A DNA stretch of 64,000 nt from Chloroflexi bacterium TSY (GCA_019217005.1 JAHBNG010000074.1:7203-71202), one strand, 5' to 3'; shown: positions 55,499 to 63,828, counted from the stretch's first letter. Numbers and translations: made by a program. Notes: generated from the sequence alone by a model not told the origin.

Positions 55499-57175
55499 AT
55501 GTCCAAGAAGAATACACTCAGACGTTTTACCAAAGGTGCCCGGATGGTATTAATGCAGGCCCAATCTGAGGCCAAACGGTTGAACCACAACTATATCGGC
55601 ACTGAGCACTTATTGATGGGCATCATGCAAGCCCCACAAGGGCTGGCGCATGAGGTTTTGATCGGCTTCGACGTTGATCTAGCTCAGATACAAGCCAGAT
55701 TGGAGGAGGAGATTGGCTTGGGATCATCGAAGCCATTCGGCAGACCAACGCTTGCTCCCCGGGTCAAACGGGTGATTGAGTTGGCGGTGAGCGAAGCAGA
55801 TAGAATGGTGCATGACTACATTGGCACAGAGCATCTTCTGGTTGGTCTGATTGAAGAAGGTCAAGGAGCAGGTGTTCGTGTACTCAGTCAATTTGTCGAC
55901 CTTCAACTCCTTCAACAAAGCATCTTGGATCAAATTCAGCGTCGGCAAACCTATGAACAGCAAATTCCAAAACCGACGCGGACAAGGCTGACCCAGCGCG
56001 CTCGGATTGTGTTGAATCGGACTGAGGAAGAAGCGATTCGATTGAAACATGATACCGTCATGCCAGAACATCTCTTGATGAGCGTGTTGAAAGATCCATT
56101 GTGTCAGGCCTCTATCGTCTTGCGAGAGCAGGATGTCTCTCTTGTCATCCTGCAGCAGGAGATTGAACGGGAGCTTGGGGAGGGGCAGCGGGTGCAATTT
56201 GGTCAACCAACTGTTGCGCCAGTTACACGAGAGCTTATCCGAGCGGCTGCTCAATGGGCGGATAAATGGAGTCATCAAGACGTCGGCACAGAGCATCTGC
56301 TCATGGCGTTGCTAATGGGTGAAGAAACAGTCACCTTTCGCATTCTGGCAAATCATACTGATCTTGATTCCCTGATTCAACAATTGCAAGAGGCAGGAGC
56401 GAAACAAAAAGTATCCCAGGATTCAGGCAGATTTGTCGCAATGCAGAAGGGACCGTTAATCAGCTTTCGAAACATGGTCTGGACGTTCTTAGGTGAACGT
56501 CTTCCAGGCCCCGACCAAGAGAGGATCGTCAACGAAGCCGTCGAAATGGGTGCTGAAAAAGAGCGGCAGCGTCTAGCACGAGACCTTCATGATTCGATCA
56601 AGCAACAGATCTTTAATATCAGCGTCAGTGCCGCCGCCGTCGATGCACGGTGGGAAACCGACCCGGCTGGAGCAAAGGCGGCATTGGCTGATGTACAACA
56701 GAGTGCCCAAGCCGCGATGGTGGAAATGAACGCTTTGCTCATGCAATTACAACCGAATCCGCTCGAATCAGTGGGGTTAATTGATGCGCTACGCGAACAG
56801 TGTGAGGCGCTAGACTATCGCACCGGCGCGCAGGTCACATCATTTTTTGGTTCTGTGCCAACGGATGCCCAGATACCGGCAGAAACATCCCTAACAATTT
56901 TTCGCATTGCCCAAGAGTCTTTTACCAACATTGCGCGCCATGCCCGGGCCAGTGAAGTGATCTTTCGCTTGGAGCCCGATCTGGAATACAATCTATTGCG
57001 GATGGAGATCCGAGACGATGGACAGGGATTCGATGGTGCAACGACAACGACTGGCATGGGGTTGGCCAATTTGCGAGAGCGGGCCGCAGCCATTCAGGCG
57101 CGGTTCGTAATTGAGAGTGAGCCAGGACAAGGAACGTCAATCGTGGTCGAGGTGCCTTTCCACGAGGGTGGATAA
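55499..57175 (+). CDS. Histidine kinase with a ClpC N-domain (four Clp repeats) as sensor
   Basis: A 558-residue cytoplasmic fusion. Residues about 10-300 consist of four Clp repeats, i.e. two ClpA/ClpC-type N-domains. Repeats 1 and 2 are close to ClpC (FTKGARMVLMQAQSEAKRL, NYIGTEHLLMGI, DYIGTEHLLVGLIEEGQGAG); repeats 3 and 4 are more diverged (MPEHLLMSVLKD, VGTEHLLMALLMGE). No AAA+ ATPase follows. Instead residues about 350-558 are a NarL/LiaS-type kinase: HisKA_3 box RLARDLHDSIKQQIF with H364, N-box FRIAQESFTNIARHA, G1 DDGQGFD and G2 GMGLANLRERA. There are no membrane helices. The start at ATG 55499 is supported by GGAG about 6 bp upstream. The response regulator follows 11 bp later. Clp N-domains bind adaptors, unfolded proteins or phosphoarginine, so the kinase probably senses a proteostasis signal (inferred). 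Confidence 0.9.
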   Translation: MSKKNTLRRFTKGARMVLMQAQSEAKRLNHNYIGTEHLLMGIMQAPQGLAHEVLIGFDVDLAQIQARLEEEIGLGSSKPFGRPTLAPRVKRVIELAVSEADRMVHDYIGTEHLLVGLIEEGQGAGVRVLSQFVDLQLLQQSILDQIQRRQTYEQQIPKPTRTRLTQRARIVLNRTEEEAIRLKHDTVMPEHLLMSVLKDPLCQASIVLREQDVSLVILQQEIERELGEGQRVQFGQPTVAPVTRELIRAAAQWADKWSHQDVGTEHLLMALLMGEETVTFRILANHTDLDSLIQQLQEAGAKQKVSQDSGRFVAMQKGPLISFRNMVWTFLGERLPGPDQERIVNEAVEMGAEKERQRLARDLHDSIKQQIFNISVSAAAVDARWETDPAGAKAALADVQQSAQAAMVEMNALLMQLQPNPLESVGLIDALREQCEALDYRTGAQVTSFFGSVPTDAQIPAETSLTIFRIAQESFTNIARHARASEVIFRLEPDLEYNLLRMEIRDDGQGFDGATTTTGMGLANLRERAAAIQARFVIESEPGQGTSIVVEVPFHEGG

Positions 57176-57186
57176 TTACGAAACTC

Positions 57187-57867
57187 ATGACAACAAAAAC
57201 GGTTGAACAAACGCAAAACATTATCCAAGTAATGCTCGTCGATGATCATCATGTTGTCCGGCGCGGGTTACGTAGCTTTCTAGAATCGTTTTCCGACATT
57301 CGTATTATCGGTGAAGCTGCAAATGGGGAAGAAGCACTAGCCAAGATTGGCAGATGGGTACCGGATGTAGCCGTGGTTGACTTGCTCATGCCTGGTGGCA
57401 TTGATGGCATTGAGACAACCAGCTACATCCATAGCCGTTCCCCTCACACCAAGATTGTTGTCTTAACAGCATATACCGATGATGCCCGTGTGGTTGCCGC
57501 GCTGCGCGAGGGCGCAATCGGCTACGTACGAAAAGATGCAGAGCCGAGCGTATTGCTTTCTGCCGTGCGCGGTGCCGCACGTGGTCAGTCTGTGCTTGAT
57601 CCAAATATAGCCGGAACTGTGTTAGAAGAATTAGCCCATACAGGGGACGCAATCGATAGCCTAACGGCACGTGAAATGGAAGTGCTGCAGCAGTTAGCTT
57701 GTGGTTCCACCAATCGGGAAATCGCCGATGCACTCGTCATCGGCGAAGAGACAGTCAAGACCCACATTGGCAATATACTCTCCAAGCTTCAACTCGCACA
57801 CCGCACACAGGCTGTGGTCTATGCACTCAAACGAGGTTTGATTTCTTTGGATGAGTTAGAAATCTAG
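57187..57867 (+). CDS. NarL/FixJ-type response regulator (partner of the Clp_N kinase)
   Basis: A 226-residue regulator. The receiver domain (residues 13-130) has the acidic pair in MLVDDHHVVRRGL, the phospho-acceptor D65 (VAVVDLLMPGG), T/S at VLTAYTDD and the lysine of GYVRKDAEP. The LuxR/GerE helix-turn-helix (residues about 155-215: LTAREMEVLQQLACGSTNREIADALVIGEETVKTHIGNILSKL) binds DNA. It lies 11 bp after the kinase gene, so the two form one operon and one two-component pair. Its targets are unknown. A 44-bp perfect palindrome lies 25 bp after its stop codon. Confidence 0.95.
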   Translation: MTTKTVEQTQNIIQVMLVDDHHVVRRGLRSFLESFSDIRIIGEAANGEEALAKIGRWVPDVAVVDLLMPGGIDGIETTSYIHSRSPHTKIVVLTAYTDDARVVAALREGAIGYVRKDAEPSVLLSAVRGAARGQSVLDPNIAGTVLEELAHTGDAIDSLTAREMEVLQQLACGSTNREIADALVIGEETVKTHIGNILSKLQLAHRTQAVVYALKRGLISLDELEI

Positions 57868-57892
57868 GTTCTGTGGAGTGGATGTTGGATAG

Positions 57893-57936
57893 TTTGTTGG
57901 TTAGATGGTTGGTTAACCAACCATCTAACCAACAAA
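57893..57936. repeat. 44-bp perfect palindrome between convergent genes
   Basis: The half-site TTTGTTGGTTAGATGGTTGG plus TT is followed at once by its exact complement, with no loop (22 bp per arm). The surroundings (AATTCCTCAAAC at 57954-57965) resemble family B repeats in reverse. It is placed between the response-regulator stop (57867) and the convergent dioxygenase stop (57987), and may terminate both transcripts. Confidence 0.85.
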
Positions 57937-57986
57937 CCAAATGAAAACCAAACAATTCCTCAAACATCTGAAATCCAATAGTGGTT

Positions 57987-58820
57987 TTACGCCAAATTAT
58001 GCTCCTCCAACCACCCTCGTAGTGGTACATCCTCGTCCGTTGGCGAAAAGAAACCATTGGCGTTGACGCCCCACCCCAACAACTGACGCCGAATGGGGTC
58101 ACATTCATCCCAGAGATGGGCCACCGTCATGTCATCCTTGGTCCGCAGCCAACGAAATCCATACCCATAGAAAAGCACTTTGCGCGCAATATCGGACCAA
58201 TTGGGCGTGCCTGCGTGCCAGATGCGGCGATCAAAAAAGACAGCCGTGCCCGGTTTCGCCAGCACGGGAACGGCATCCATGGGTTGGCCAATACCGTCTG
58301 CCGGACGCTCAATTGAATCCCACAGGTGACTGCCTGGAATCACCCAGAAGTTGCCACGATTGATTTCACTCGTGTCCGACAAGAAATAAGCCACTTTGAG
58401 TGATAAGCGGGGACGCGGATGACTCTCTAATTCGATATTGACACGACCACTATCCTGGTGCCAGCCAAAGGTCTCGTCGTTGGGTGATTCGCCGCTGGGT
58501 GGTGTCACAATGAGATGAGCGTGGTACAGGTAGATATTCCAACCAAGAATGTCCCACACTTTGGGCAGAATCTTCTCATAGTCGACGAGATCTAGAAAGA
58601 GCGGTGAATCCGGAATAAAGTTAGGATAGAAGAGCCTTTCATTGGCAGGATGACCCTCTTCCACTTTGCGGTCAAACGTTCGATCCACCAATGCTGTCAG
58701 CCGTTCAACCTGGTTCGGCGATAGTGCATCTTCAATTGAAAAATAGCCCCGCTCTTCAAACTCCTGTCGTTCGGTATCGGTCAGACGATAGTCCAAACAT
58801 GACGCATCAAATGTTGGCAT
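57987..58820 (-). CDS. Phytanoyl-CoA dioxygenase (PhyH)-family oxygenase
   Basis: A 277-residue Fe(II)/2-oxoglutarate-dependent dioxygenase. The iron ligands are H121 and D123 in GWHQDSGRVNIEL and H202 in RIWHAGTPN. R213 (SDIARKVLF) is placed to bind 2-oxoglutarate. NRGNFWVIPGSHLWDS is the typical jelly-roll segment before the distal His. Family members hydroxylate fatty acyl or small-molecule substrates; the substrate is unknown. The start at ATG 58820 is fixed by GGAGG 5 bp upstream. A family E palindrome lies 20 bp upstream of the start. Confidence 0.9.
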   Translation of the reverse strand: MPTFDASCLDYRLTDTERQEFEERGYFSIEDALSPNQVERLTALVDRTFDRKVEEGHPANERLFYPNFIPDSPLFLDLVDYEKILPKVWDILGWNIYLYHAHLIVTPPSGESPNDETFGWHQDSGRVNIELESHPRPRLSLKVAYFLSDTSEINRGNFWVIPGSHLWDSIERPADGIGQPMDAVPVLAKPGTAVFFDRRIWHAGTPNWSDIARKVLFYGYGFRWLRTKDDMTVAHLWDECDPIRRQLLGWGVNANGFFSPTDEDVPLRGWLEEHNLA

Positions 58821-58839
58821 GGTTCCTCCATAATCGGCA

Positions 58840-58913
58840 GTGTGTCCCAAGTGTGTAAATGGAGAGGTCTAAGTCAGAGAGCCTGCTCAGTTTACACATT
58901 TCATGGCCCACAC
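58840..58913. repeat. 75-bp nested palindrome, family E, copy 3 (upstream of PhyH gene)
   Basis: GTGTGTCCCAAGTGTGTAAATGGAG and CTCAGTTTACACATT...CCCACAC around AAGTCAGAGAGCC. It is the best conserved relative of the copy at 36815-36889. Confidence 0.75.
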
Positions 58914-59006
58914 CCCCATAAATCGGTCTACTGAAACTGAGCACTGCCATAACTTCAAAATAAATTTGACCGATTTCAGTCGAAGAACAGTCGAATTTAT
59001 TTTAGT

Positions 59007-59225
59007 CTCAGTAGATCCAAATTTGGCGATTTTGGCGATTTTCAGTCGAGATTGCAGGGATTTTGGAGTCATTTATTCAGATTTCGGTTACAGAAAACAA
59101 CCTATTTCATATCTGAAAATCGCCCAAATCTAACGCAAAAACTAGATATCGACCGGCAAATTTGTATTTATGTCAACTGTTTCGCCAGAATTCTCTCTCA
59201 AAACCTGAAATTTGGATCTACTGAG
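59007..59225. mobile_element. 219-bp MITE, family F, copy 2
   Basis: Same 18-bp terminal repeats (CTCAGTAGATCCAAATTT/AAATTTGGATCTACTGAG) and same length as the copy at 43543-43761, in opposite orientation and nearly identical. Just to its left (58922-59006) an older inverted repeat is seen (AAATAAATTTGAC with GTCGAATTTATTT, and CTACTGAAACT with AGTCTCAGTAG). It may therefore have inserted into or next to another small element. Confidence 0.9.
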
Positions 59226-59428
59226 TATAGGAAAGTATAAAAATCAGCCACGAAACATGGCCAGATTCTGGCTGTCCACGAAGTGGTCGCTTCGACCTAG
59301 CTGACGGCTGATTAGCTGAAAGCTTTTTTATAAGCTACTGCGGTATATAAGATGACGCTATCCACCAGTTTCAAACAGAGAGCCGGGATAGAGGCTAAAC
59401 CCTGATTTGCCGGAAGGATTGACAATTT

Positions 59429-59647
59429 ATGTATTTGATTCTGACCTTACTTTTTTTTAGCGGATTGACGTTTATGTCGCTCTATGCAGCCTATGTAATC
59501 GCCGGGCTTGCTGATGATGCAATTGAGCGGAAGGTAGAAACGACAGATCTATTGTATAAGCTACGACGCATAACAAGCGTCAAGAAAAGTCGTCTGACAC
59601 CACAGCCGGTTCAGACAGAGCGAAGGAACAATCACAAGCGGGTTTGA
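59429..59647 (+). CDS. Small membrane protein of unknown function
   Basis: A 72-residue frame with one or two hydrophobic segments (LILTLLFFSGLTFMSLYAAYVIAGLA, residues 3-28) followed by a basic, Arg/Lys-rich cytoplasmic tail (LLYKLRRITSVKKSR). GGAAGG lies about 13 bp before ATG 59429, a long spacing. There are no similar proteins I can name. The composition, a membrane anchor plus basic tail, is plausible for a real gene, but a chance frame cannot be excluded. The preceding stretch 59226-59428 holds only small AGCT-type inverted repeats. Confidence 0.4.
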   Translation: MYLILTLLFFSGLTFMSLYAAYVIAGLADDAIERKVETTDLLYKLRRITSVKKSRLTPQPVQTERRNNHKRV

Positions 59648-59674
59648 GCCGCAACGTTGTTCCATTCTTTCTTT

Positions 59675-59773
59675 GGGTGGTATATCGCAAATTGTGTAAA
59701 ACTAAAAACTGCAAAGATAGTATGACTTGGTCTTTCAGAGAAAAGCGAATTTATACACAATTTGGGATGCCGC
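59675..59773. repeat. GGGTGGTAT-type palindromic repeat, family G, copy 2 (overlaps gshB 3' end)
   Basis: The arms GGGTGGTATATCGCAAATTG and CACAATTTGGGATGCCGCC are related to 48593-48674. On the minus strand the last seven codons of the ATP-grasp gene (GGIPNCV and stop) lie inside the repeat, whose hairpin would then follow the stop codon. Confidence 0.65.
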
Positions 59774-60716
59774 CTTTCTTTGCCATCACTAAGTTCTCAA
59801 CAAATGCAATCACCTTGTCGTCTAGCCGTTTGTTCGCAAAGTGACTGGCTTCTTGAATACCTGTTGGTGAGGTCACGTTGACCTCCACCAGCCGTTCGCC
59901 GATCACATCGATGCCCACAAAATAAAGCCTCAATCGCTGCAGGTGGGGTTTTAACGTCTCGATGATCGTCCGTTCCTTCTCTGTAACGGTCGTCGCTTCG
60001 GGATGTCCGCCGGCGAAGAAGTTGTTGCGGTGATCGTCTGCACTGTGGACGCGTAGGACCGCGCCAAGAAGCTCGCCGTTCAACAGCAAAATGCGCTTGT
60101 CACCAACGGTTGCATCAGGCAGATATTCCTGAATGATAACTTCCACTTGCCCGTTTTGGCTCAAAACTTCAAAAGTGACGTTTGCATTCGAATCGCCTTG
60201 CCGGACCCGAAAAACAGCTGTCCCTCCATGTCCATCCGTCGGTTTGATAATGACTTCCCCTTCCTGCTTGAGAAAAGCCAAATAGTCGCTTTTGTGACGT
60301 GTCACCACTGTGCGCGGAATGATCTCGGTAAACTGAGTCGCCCAGACCTTTTCATTGACCGTTCGCACACCATTCGGGTCGTTGATCACGACGATCTGGT
60401 CTCGTGCATGATCCAACAGCCATGTATTCATCAGGTATTCAGGATCAAATGGCGGGTCGGGACGAATAAATACGGCATCAGCCTCTTCTGCGGACAAGAC
60501 AGTTTCCATTCCGAGAATTAATGGCTCTTCGGGCACGCGTTGAGCCGTAACTGCCGTTGCATGAAATTGAACCGTTCCTTGATTGAGCACGATGCCACCT
60601 TTGGGAACGTAAAACGCATTGTGCCCACGCTTCTGAGCACCTTCCATAAAGGCAAACGTGGTATCCTTCTTGATATTGACTGTATGGGGGGGATCCATCA
60701 GGAAGAGAAATTTCAT
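59751..60716 (-). CDS. gshB: ATP-grasp ligase of the glutathione synthetase (GshB) type
   Basis: A 321-residue protein with the prokaryotic GshB order: an N-terminal domain (MKFLFLMDPPHTVNIKKDTTFAFM, the typical start, and VFIRPDPPFDPEYL), then the ATP-grasp domain with EVIIKPTDGHGGTAVFRV, VIIQEYLPDATVGDKRILLLNGE and the metal/ATP site FVGIDVIGERLVEVNVTSPTGIQE. GshB joins gamma-glutamylcysteine and glycine. No gshA is visible in the window, so a related peptide-ligase role is possible. The start at ATG 60716 has GGAGG 5 bp upstream. The C-terminal GGIPNCV is donated by a palindromic repeat. It is the last gene after the sulfatase on the same strand. Confidence 0.85.
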   Translation of the reverse strand: MKFLFLMDPPHTVNIKKDTTFAFMEGAQKRGHNAFYVPKGGIVLNQGTVQFHATAVTAQRVPEEPLILGMETVLSAEEADAVFIRPDPPFDPEYLMNTWLLDHARDQIVVINDPNGVRTVNEKVWATQFTEIIPRTVVTRHKSDYLAFLKQEGEVIIKPTDGHGGTAVFRVRQGDSNANVTFEVLSQNGQVEVIIQEYLPDATVGDKRILLLNGELLGAVLRVHSADDHRNNFFAGGHPEATTVTEKERTIIETLKPHLQRLRLYFVGIDVIGERLVEVNVTSPTGIQEASHFANKRLDDKVIAFVENLVMAKKGGIPNCV

Positions 60717-60753
60717 AGCTGCCTCCAAATGTGGTCAAAAGAGTATTGTGAGT

Positions 60754-62166
60754 TCAATCTGGATCTCCAATAAGCGGCCCAAATGGCGCAACGCGTAGAA
60801 CCGGGTAGTGGGAATTGTGGAGGCTGTGATCGCCCGTGTCGCGGATTTTCTTCCACATATGTTGCAGCATCACTTTTGTCCGTGCTTCAAAAAATGAATC
60901 TTCAGCGATATTATGCAATTCATATGGATCATCGCCTAGATGGTAGAGTTCATCTAAGTCAAACCCATTAAAGACATATTTCCACAGACCGTCCCAAATG
61001 ATACGTTGCGTTAAGATCATACGTCCGCCAAAATATTCCGCATAGCCAATTTGATAATCGTCTATCTTATCGGGCGTGACCAATACGGGCATAAATGATT
61101 TTGAATCGGGTGACTCAATTGCTGGGCAGTTCGTCAGCTCTAACAATGTTGGGCAGAGATCGTGTAGGCCCACGATCGCTTCGCTCTCCTGACCCGATGC
61201 AATGCCTGGACCAGCCATCACAAGGGGAATGTTATAGGCCTCTTCCGCGGCACTGATATTTTTGCAGTAGAGACCATGTGCGCCCAAAAACTCACCGTGA
61301 TCCGACGTGAATACGACAATGGTATTCTCCAATTCCCCTGCCTCCTCAATCCGGTCAAGGAGTCGGCCAAATTGCTGATCGATCTCGGTGATCGACGCAT
61401 AGTAACAGACAGCAGCTTCCTTGTGTTCTTGGTCTGTCCAATCCTGCCAGACGCGTGCTGCTTTGCTGTAAAGACTGGGTCGATCTGTTAGATCGTGACG
61501 AACATTGGGTTGTAGCTCAATGCTGTCGACATCGTATTGAGCAAAGGCTTCTTCGCTGCAGAAAAAGGGATCATGTGGCTCAGTCACGCTGACAAAACAG
61601 CACCAGGGAGCATCACCTCCGACGACCTGGTCCAGGAATTCGAGCGCCCGACTTGTCTTCTTCCCCATGCCCCGCTCCTCAGGAGGCACATCGAAAACAC
61701 CATAAAAGCGCGTGGGGCGATAACCGGGAGGTGAGTCTAAGATTTTTTCCAGCGACCAATGGGCATTGGATAGATCGAAGCGGCCACTCAACTCGTTACT
61801 TTCTTGCCATCCAAAATCAGCCAATTGTCCCGAACGCTCGATGTGCCATTTGCCAAAATAGCCAGTTTGGTACCCGGCATCGACCAAACGTTGCGCCCAA
61901 TGGGGATACTCTGTCCGCAAACACGCTTGATCATCATCGACGGTATGCGTGACATAAAGAACTCCATGGTTGTGGGGAAGCAGCCCCGTCATCAAGCTGG
62001 CACGGGCCGGTGAACAGACTGCATTGGGGGTATATGCTCGGGTAAAACGGATGCCCCGAGCCGCCAACCGGTCCAGATTGGGTGTTTGACAGGGATTATC
62101 GGGGTTTAACACACGCCCCTGCATCTGATCCGTCATCAGGAAGAGGATATTTGGCTTTTTTGTCAT
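60754..62166 (-). CDS. Sulfatase (type I, formylglycine-dependent)
   Basis: A 470-residue hydrolase of the alkaline-phosphatase superfamily. The N-terminal metal site is ILFLMTDQMQ (D13, Q14). The active-site signature is VCSPARASLMTG, where C51 would be converted to formylglycine. TSDHGEFLGAHG gives the further metal ligands. There is no signal peptide, so it is likely cytoplasmic and acts on imported sulfate esters or phosphonate/phosphodiester analogues. An FGE (formylglycine-generating enzyme) gene is not in the window. GGAAAG precedes ATG 62166. It lies 24 bp downstream of the SDR gene, and the group 63828-59751 is probably one operon. Confidence 0.92.
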   Translation of the reverse strand: MTKKPNILFLMTDQMQGRVLNPDNPCQTPNLDRLAARGIRFTRAYTPNAVCSPARASLMTGLLPHNHGVLYVTHTVDDDQACLRTEYPHWAQRLVDAGYQTGYFGKWHIERSGQLADFGWQESNELSGRFDLSNAHWSLEKILDSPPGYRPTRFYGVFDVPPEERGMGKKTSRALEFLDQVVGGDAPWCCFVSVTEPHDPFFCSEEAFAQYDVDSIELQPNVRHDLTDRPSLYSKAARVWQDWTDQEHKEAAVCYYASITEIDQQFGRLLDRIEEAGELENTIVVFTSDHGEFLGAHGLYCKNISAAEEAYNIPLVMAGPGIASGQESEAIVGLHDLCPTLLELTNCPAIESPDSKSFMPVLVTPDKIDDYQIGYAEYFGGRMILTQRIIWDGLWKYVFNGFDLDELYHLGDDPYELHNIAEDSFFEARTKVMLQHMWKKIRDTGDHSLHNSHYPVLRVAPFGPLIGDPD

Positions 62167-62190
62167 GAATCGTCTTTCCTTGTATGGATT

Positions 62191-62961
62191 CTAAATCGTC
62201 GGCATCACATTCCCCCCGCAGACGGGAATATAGGCACCAGTGATAAAGCTTGCCAAGTCAGATGCCAGAAAGGCAACGACATTAGCAATCTCTTGATCGG
62301 TACCCCGACGCGCCAGCGGTACAGTGCTTTCGTAGGCTTCGTTTCGCTCATTGCCGGATGCTCGATCATTGTCGCTGATTGTCCAGCCTGGCGCCACTTG
62401 ATTGACCGTGATCTGATGTTTACCAACCTCTTTGGCCAGCACACGCAAAACGCCGTCCATGGCGCGCTTGGCCGATCCATAAGCTGACTGGCGTTCTTTC
62501 AACTGCATGGAACATTCTGTGTTGATACCAATGTAGCGACCCGACCCTCGTTCAATCATGGCAGGCACAAATGCCTTGGCCATCAGCACATTTTGCATGA
62601 CGCAGGAACGAAACTGGTCCTCATAATCCTCCAATGTTTCCTCCAGCACAGTGTCCCACGGGTGAATCTGTGAAACCGCATTGGTCACGATGATGTGAGG
62701 CATGCCAAGCTGGCTGGTGACAGCGTCCCGCATGGCCAAGACATCATCACGGTCTCCGACATCACCCGCTACGATTGCTGCCCGTCGTCCCATTGCTTCC
62801 ACTTCAGCGAGAAGCTCCGTTGCTTTGGGTTTGTTCTGTCGGTAGTGGATTGCTATATCTGCACCACTTTGGGCCAATGTGCGCACCATCACGCGCCCCA
62901 ATTGCCCAGTTGCACCTGTCACCAATGCAATTTGGTCTTGTAAGTTAATTTCGATTGCCAT
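62191..62961 (-). CDS. Short-chain dehydrogenase/reductase
   Basis: A 256-residue SDR of the FabG-like type. The cofactor loop is LVTGATGQLGRVM (TGxxxGxG), the NAG-like strand end is IIVTNAVSQI, and the catalytic tetrad shows as INTECSMQ (Ser) and YGSAKRA (Y and K). VNQVAPGWTISDN and the C-terminal ITGAYIPVCGG are also family-typical. It would interconvert an alcohol and a ketone with NAD(P)H. The start is set at ATG 62961 (MAIEINLQDQ); the upstream nine residues are not conserved. It lies in one direction with the isomerase-like and sulfatase genes. Confidence 0.9.
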   Translation of the reverse strand: MAIEINLQDQIALVTGATGQLGRVMVRTLAQSGADIAIHYRQNKPKATELLAEVEAMGRRAAIVAGDVGDRDDVLAMRDAVTSQLGMPHIIVTNAVSQIHPWDTVLEETLEDYEDQFRSCVMQNVLMAKAFVPAMIERGSGRYIGINTECSMQLKERQSAYGSAKRAMDGVLRVLAKEVGKHQITVNQVAPGWTISDNDRASGNERNEAYESTVPLARRGTDQEIANVVAFLASDLASFITGAYIPVCGGNVMPTI

Positions 62962-63027
62962 TCGAATCTTGTCCAGTTTTGAGAGCAATGTAGTGTGCCA
63001 GATATTGTGGTATGAGTTAGAATCGCC

Positions 63028-63828
63028 TCAAACTACGGATTCTTCAATCGCTTTCAGCGCCGCCAATTCACGTGGCAAATGAACGTCGTACGGCTCCCAT
63101 TTAATCCACTCACCACTGAGATAGCCTTCATATCCATCTGCTTGAAGCAATTGAATAACTGTGCCGTGATCAACCTCACCTGTTCCGATGGGGCGGAGCT
63201 CCAATGTAGTTGCATTAGAGGTGCCATCATGAATGTGGGCATGACGTATCCAAGGCCGCACAGCCTGAAATGAATCTTTGATTGTCCAACCATGCTTGCG
63301 GATAGGATGCCAAATGTCCCAATTTACGGCGATATTTGGATGGTCGACTTGCTTCATCACTGCTGCTACATGGTCTGGATTGCACCAATCATCATGTGTC
63401 TCCATACAGACAAATACATCACGTGCACTTGCCTGAGCTGCGACCTGCCTTAAGGTTGTAGCAACCCCCTCGATCCCCTGCTCACGCGAGATTCCATCTG
63501 GAATTTGGCCCCCAAATACCCGCAAACAAGGTGCGCCGATGTCTCCCGCCAAATCAATGTATCGCAATGTCTCATCAACTTGTGCCGTAACAGTCGATGG
63601 ATCAGCATACCGACAAGAAATCGCCAGACAGCAAAGAGCGACGCCGTTTTCTTCTGCTTTCGCTCGGATCGTATTGCGTTCATTGGTACTTGCTTCTAGC
63701 TCAATACCATGTGCGTGTCCACTACCGCTGCGTGGTTCGAAGCCATTATAGCCAAGATCCTTGGCCAGACTCAGCGTTTCGTCGAGGCTAAGGTCAGGTG
63801 TTGAAAAGCTCATAAATGCATAATTCAT
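63028..63828 (-). CDS. Sugar phosphate isomerase/epimerase-like TIM-barrel protein
   Basis: A 266-residue protein of the AP_endonuc_2/xylose-isomerase-like family. The metal ligands are E143 (VCMETHDDW), D171 (VNWDIWHP), H198/H200 (RHAHIHDG) and the C-terminal glutamate of GYLSGEWI. The start MNYAFMSFSTPDLSLDETLSLAKDLGYNGFE is typical. Members isomerise sugars or inosose-type intermediates. Its neighbours (SDR and sulfatase) suggest carbohydrate or polyol degradation. No strong Shine-Dalgarno precedes the ATG. It is the first gene of a minus-strand run; its promoter would lie in 63829-64000. Confidence 0.88.
   Translation of the reverse strand: MNYAFMSFSTPDLSLDETLSLAKDLGYNGFEPRSGSGHAHGIELEASTNERNTIRAKAEENGVALCCLAISCRYADPSTVTAQVDETLRYIDLAGDIGAPCLRVFGGQIPDGISREQGIEGVATTLRQVAAQASARDVFVCMETHDDWCNPDHVAAVMKQVDHPNIAVNWDIWHPIRKHGWTIKDSFQAVRPWIRHAHIHDGTSNATTLELRPIGTGEVDHGTVIQLLQADGYEGYLSGEWIKWEPYDVHLPRELAALKAIEESVV

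Noticed and set aside
58887..59072. Frame starting MTPKSLQSRLKIAK on the minus strand
   Set aside because: It is the internal ATG frame of the 219-bp MITE, also seen at 43696; not a gene by itself.
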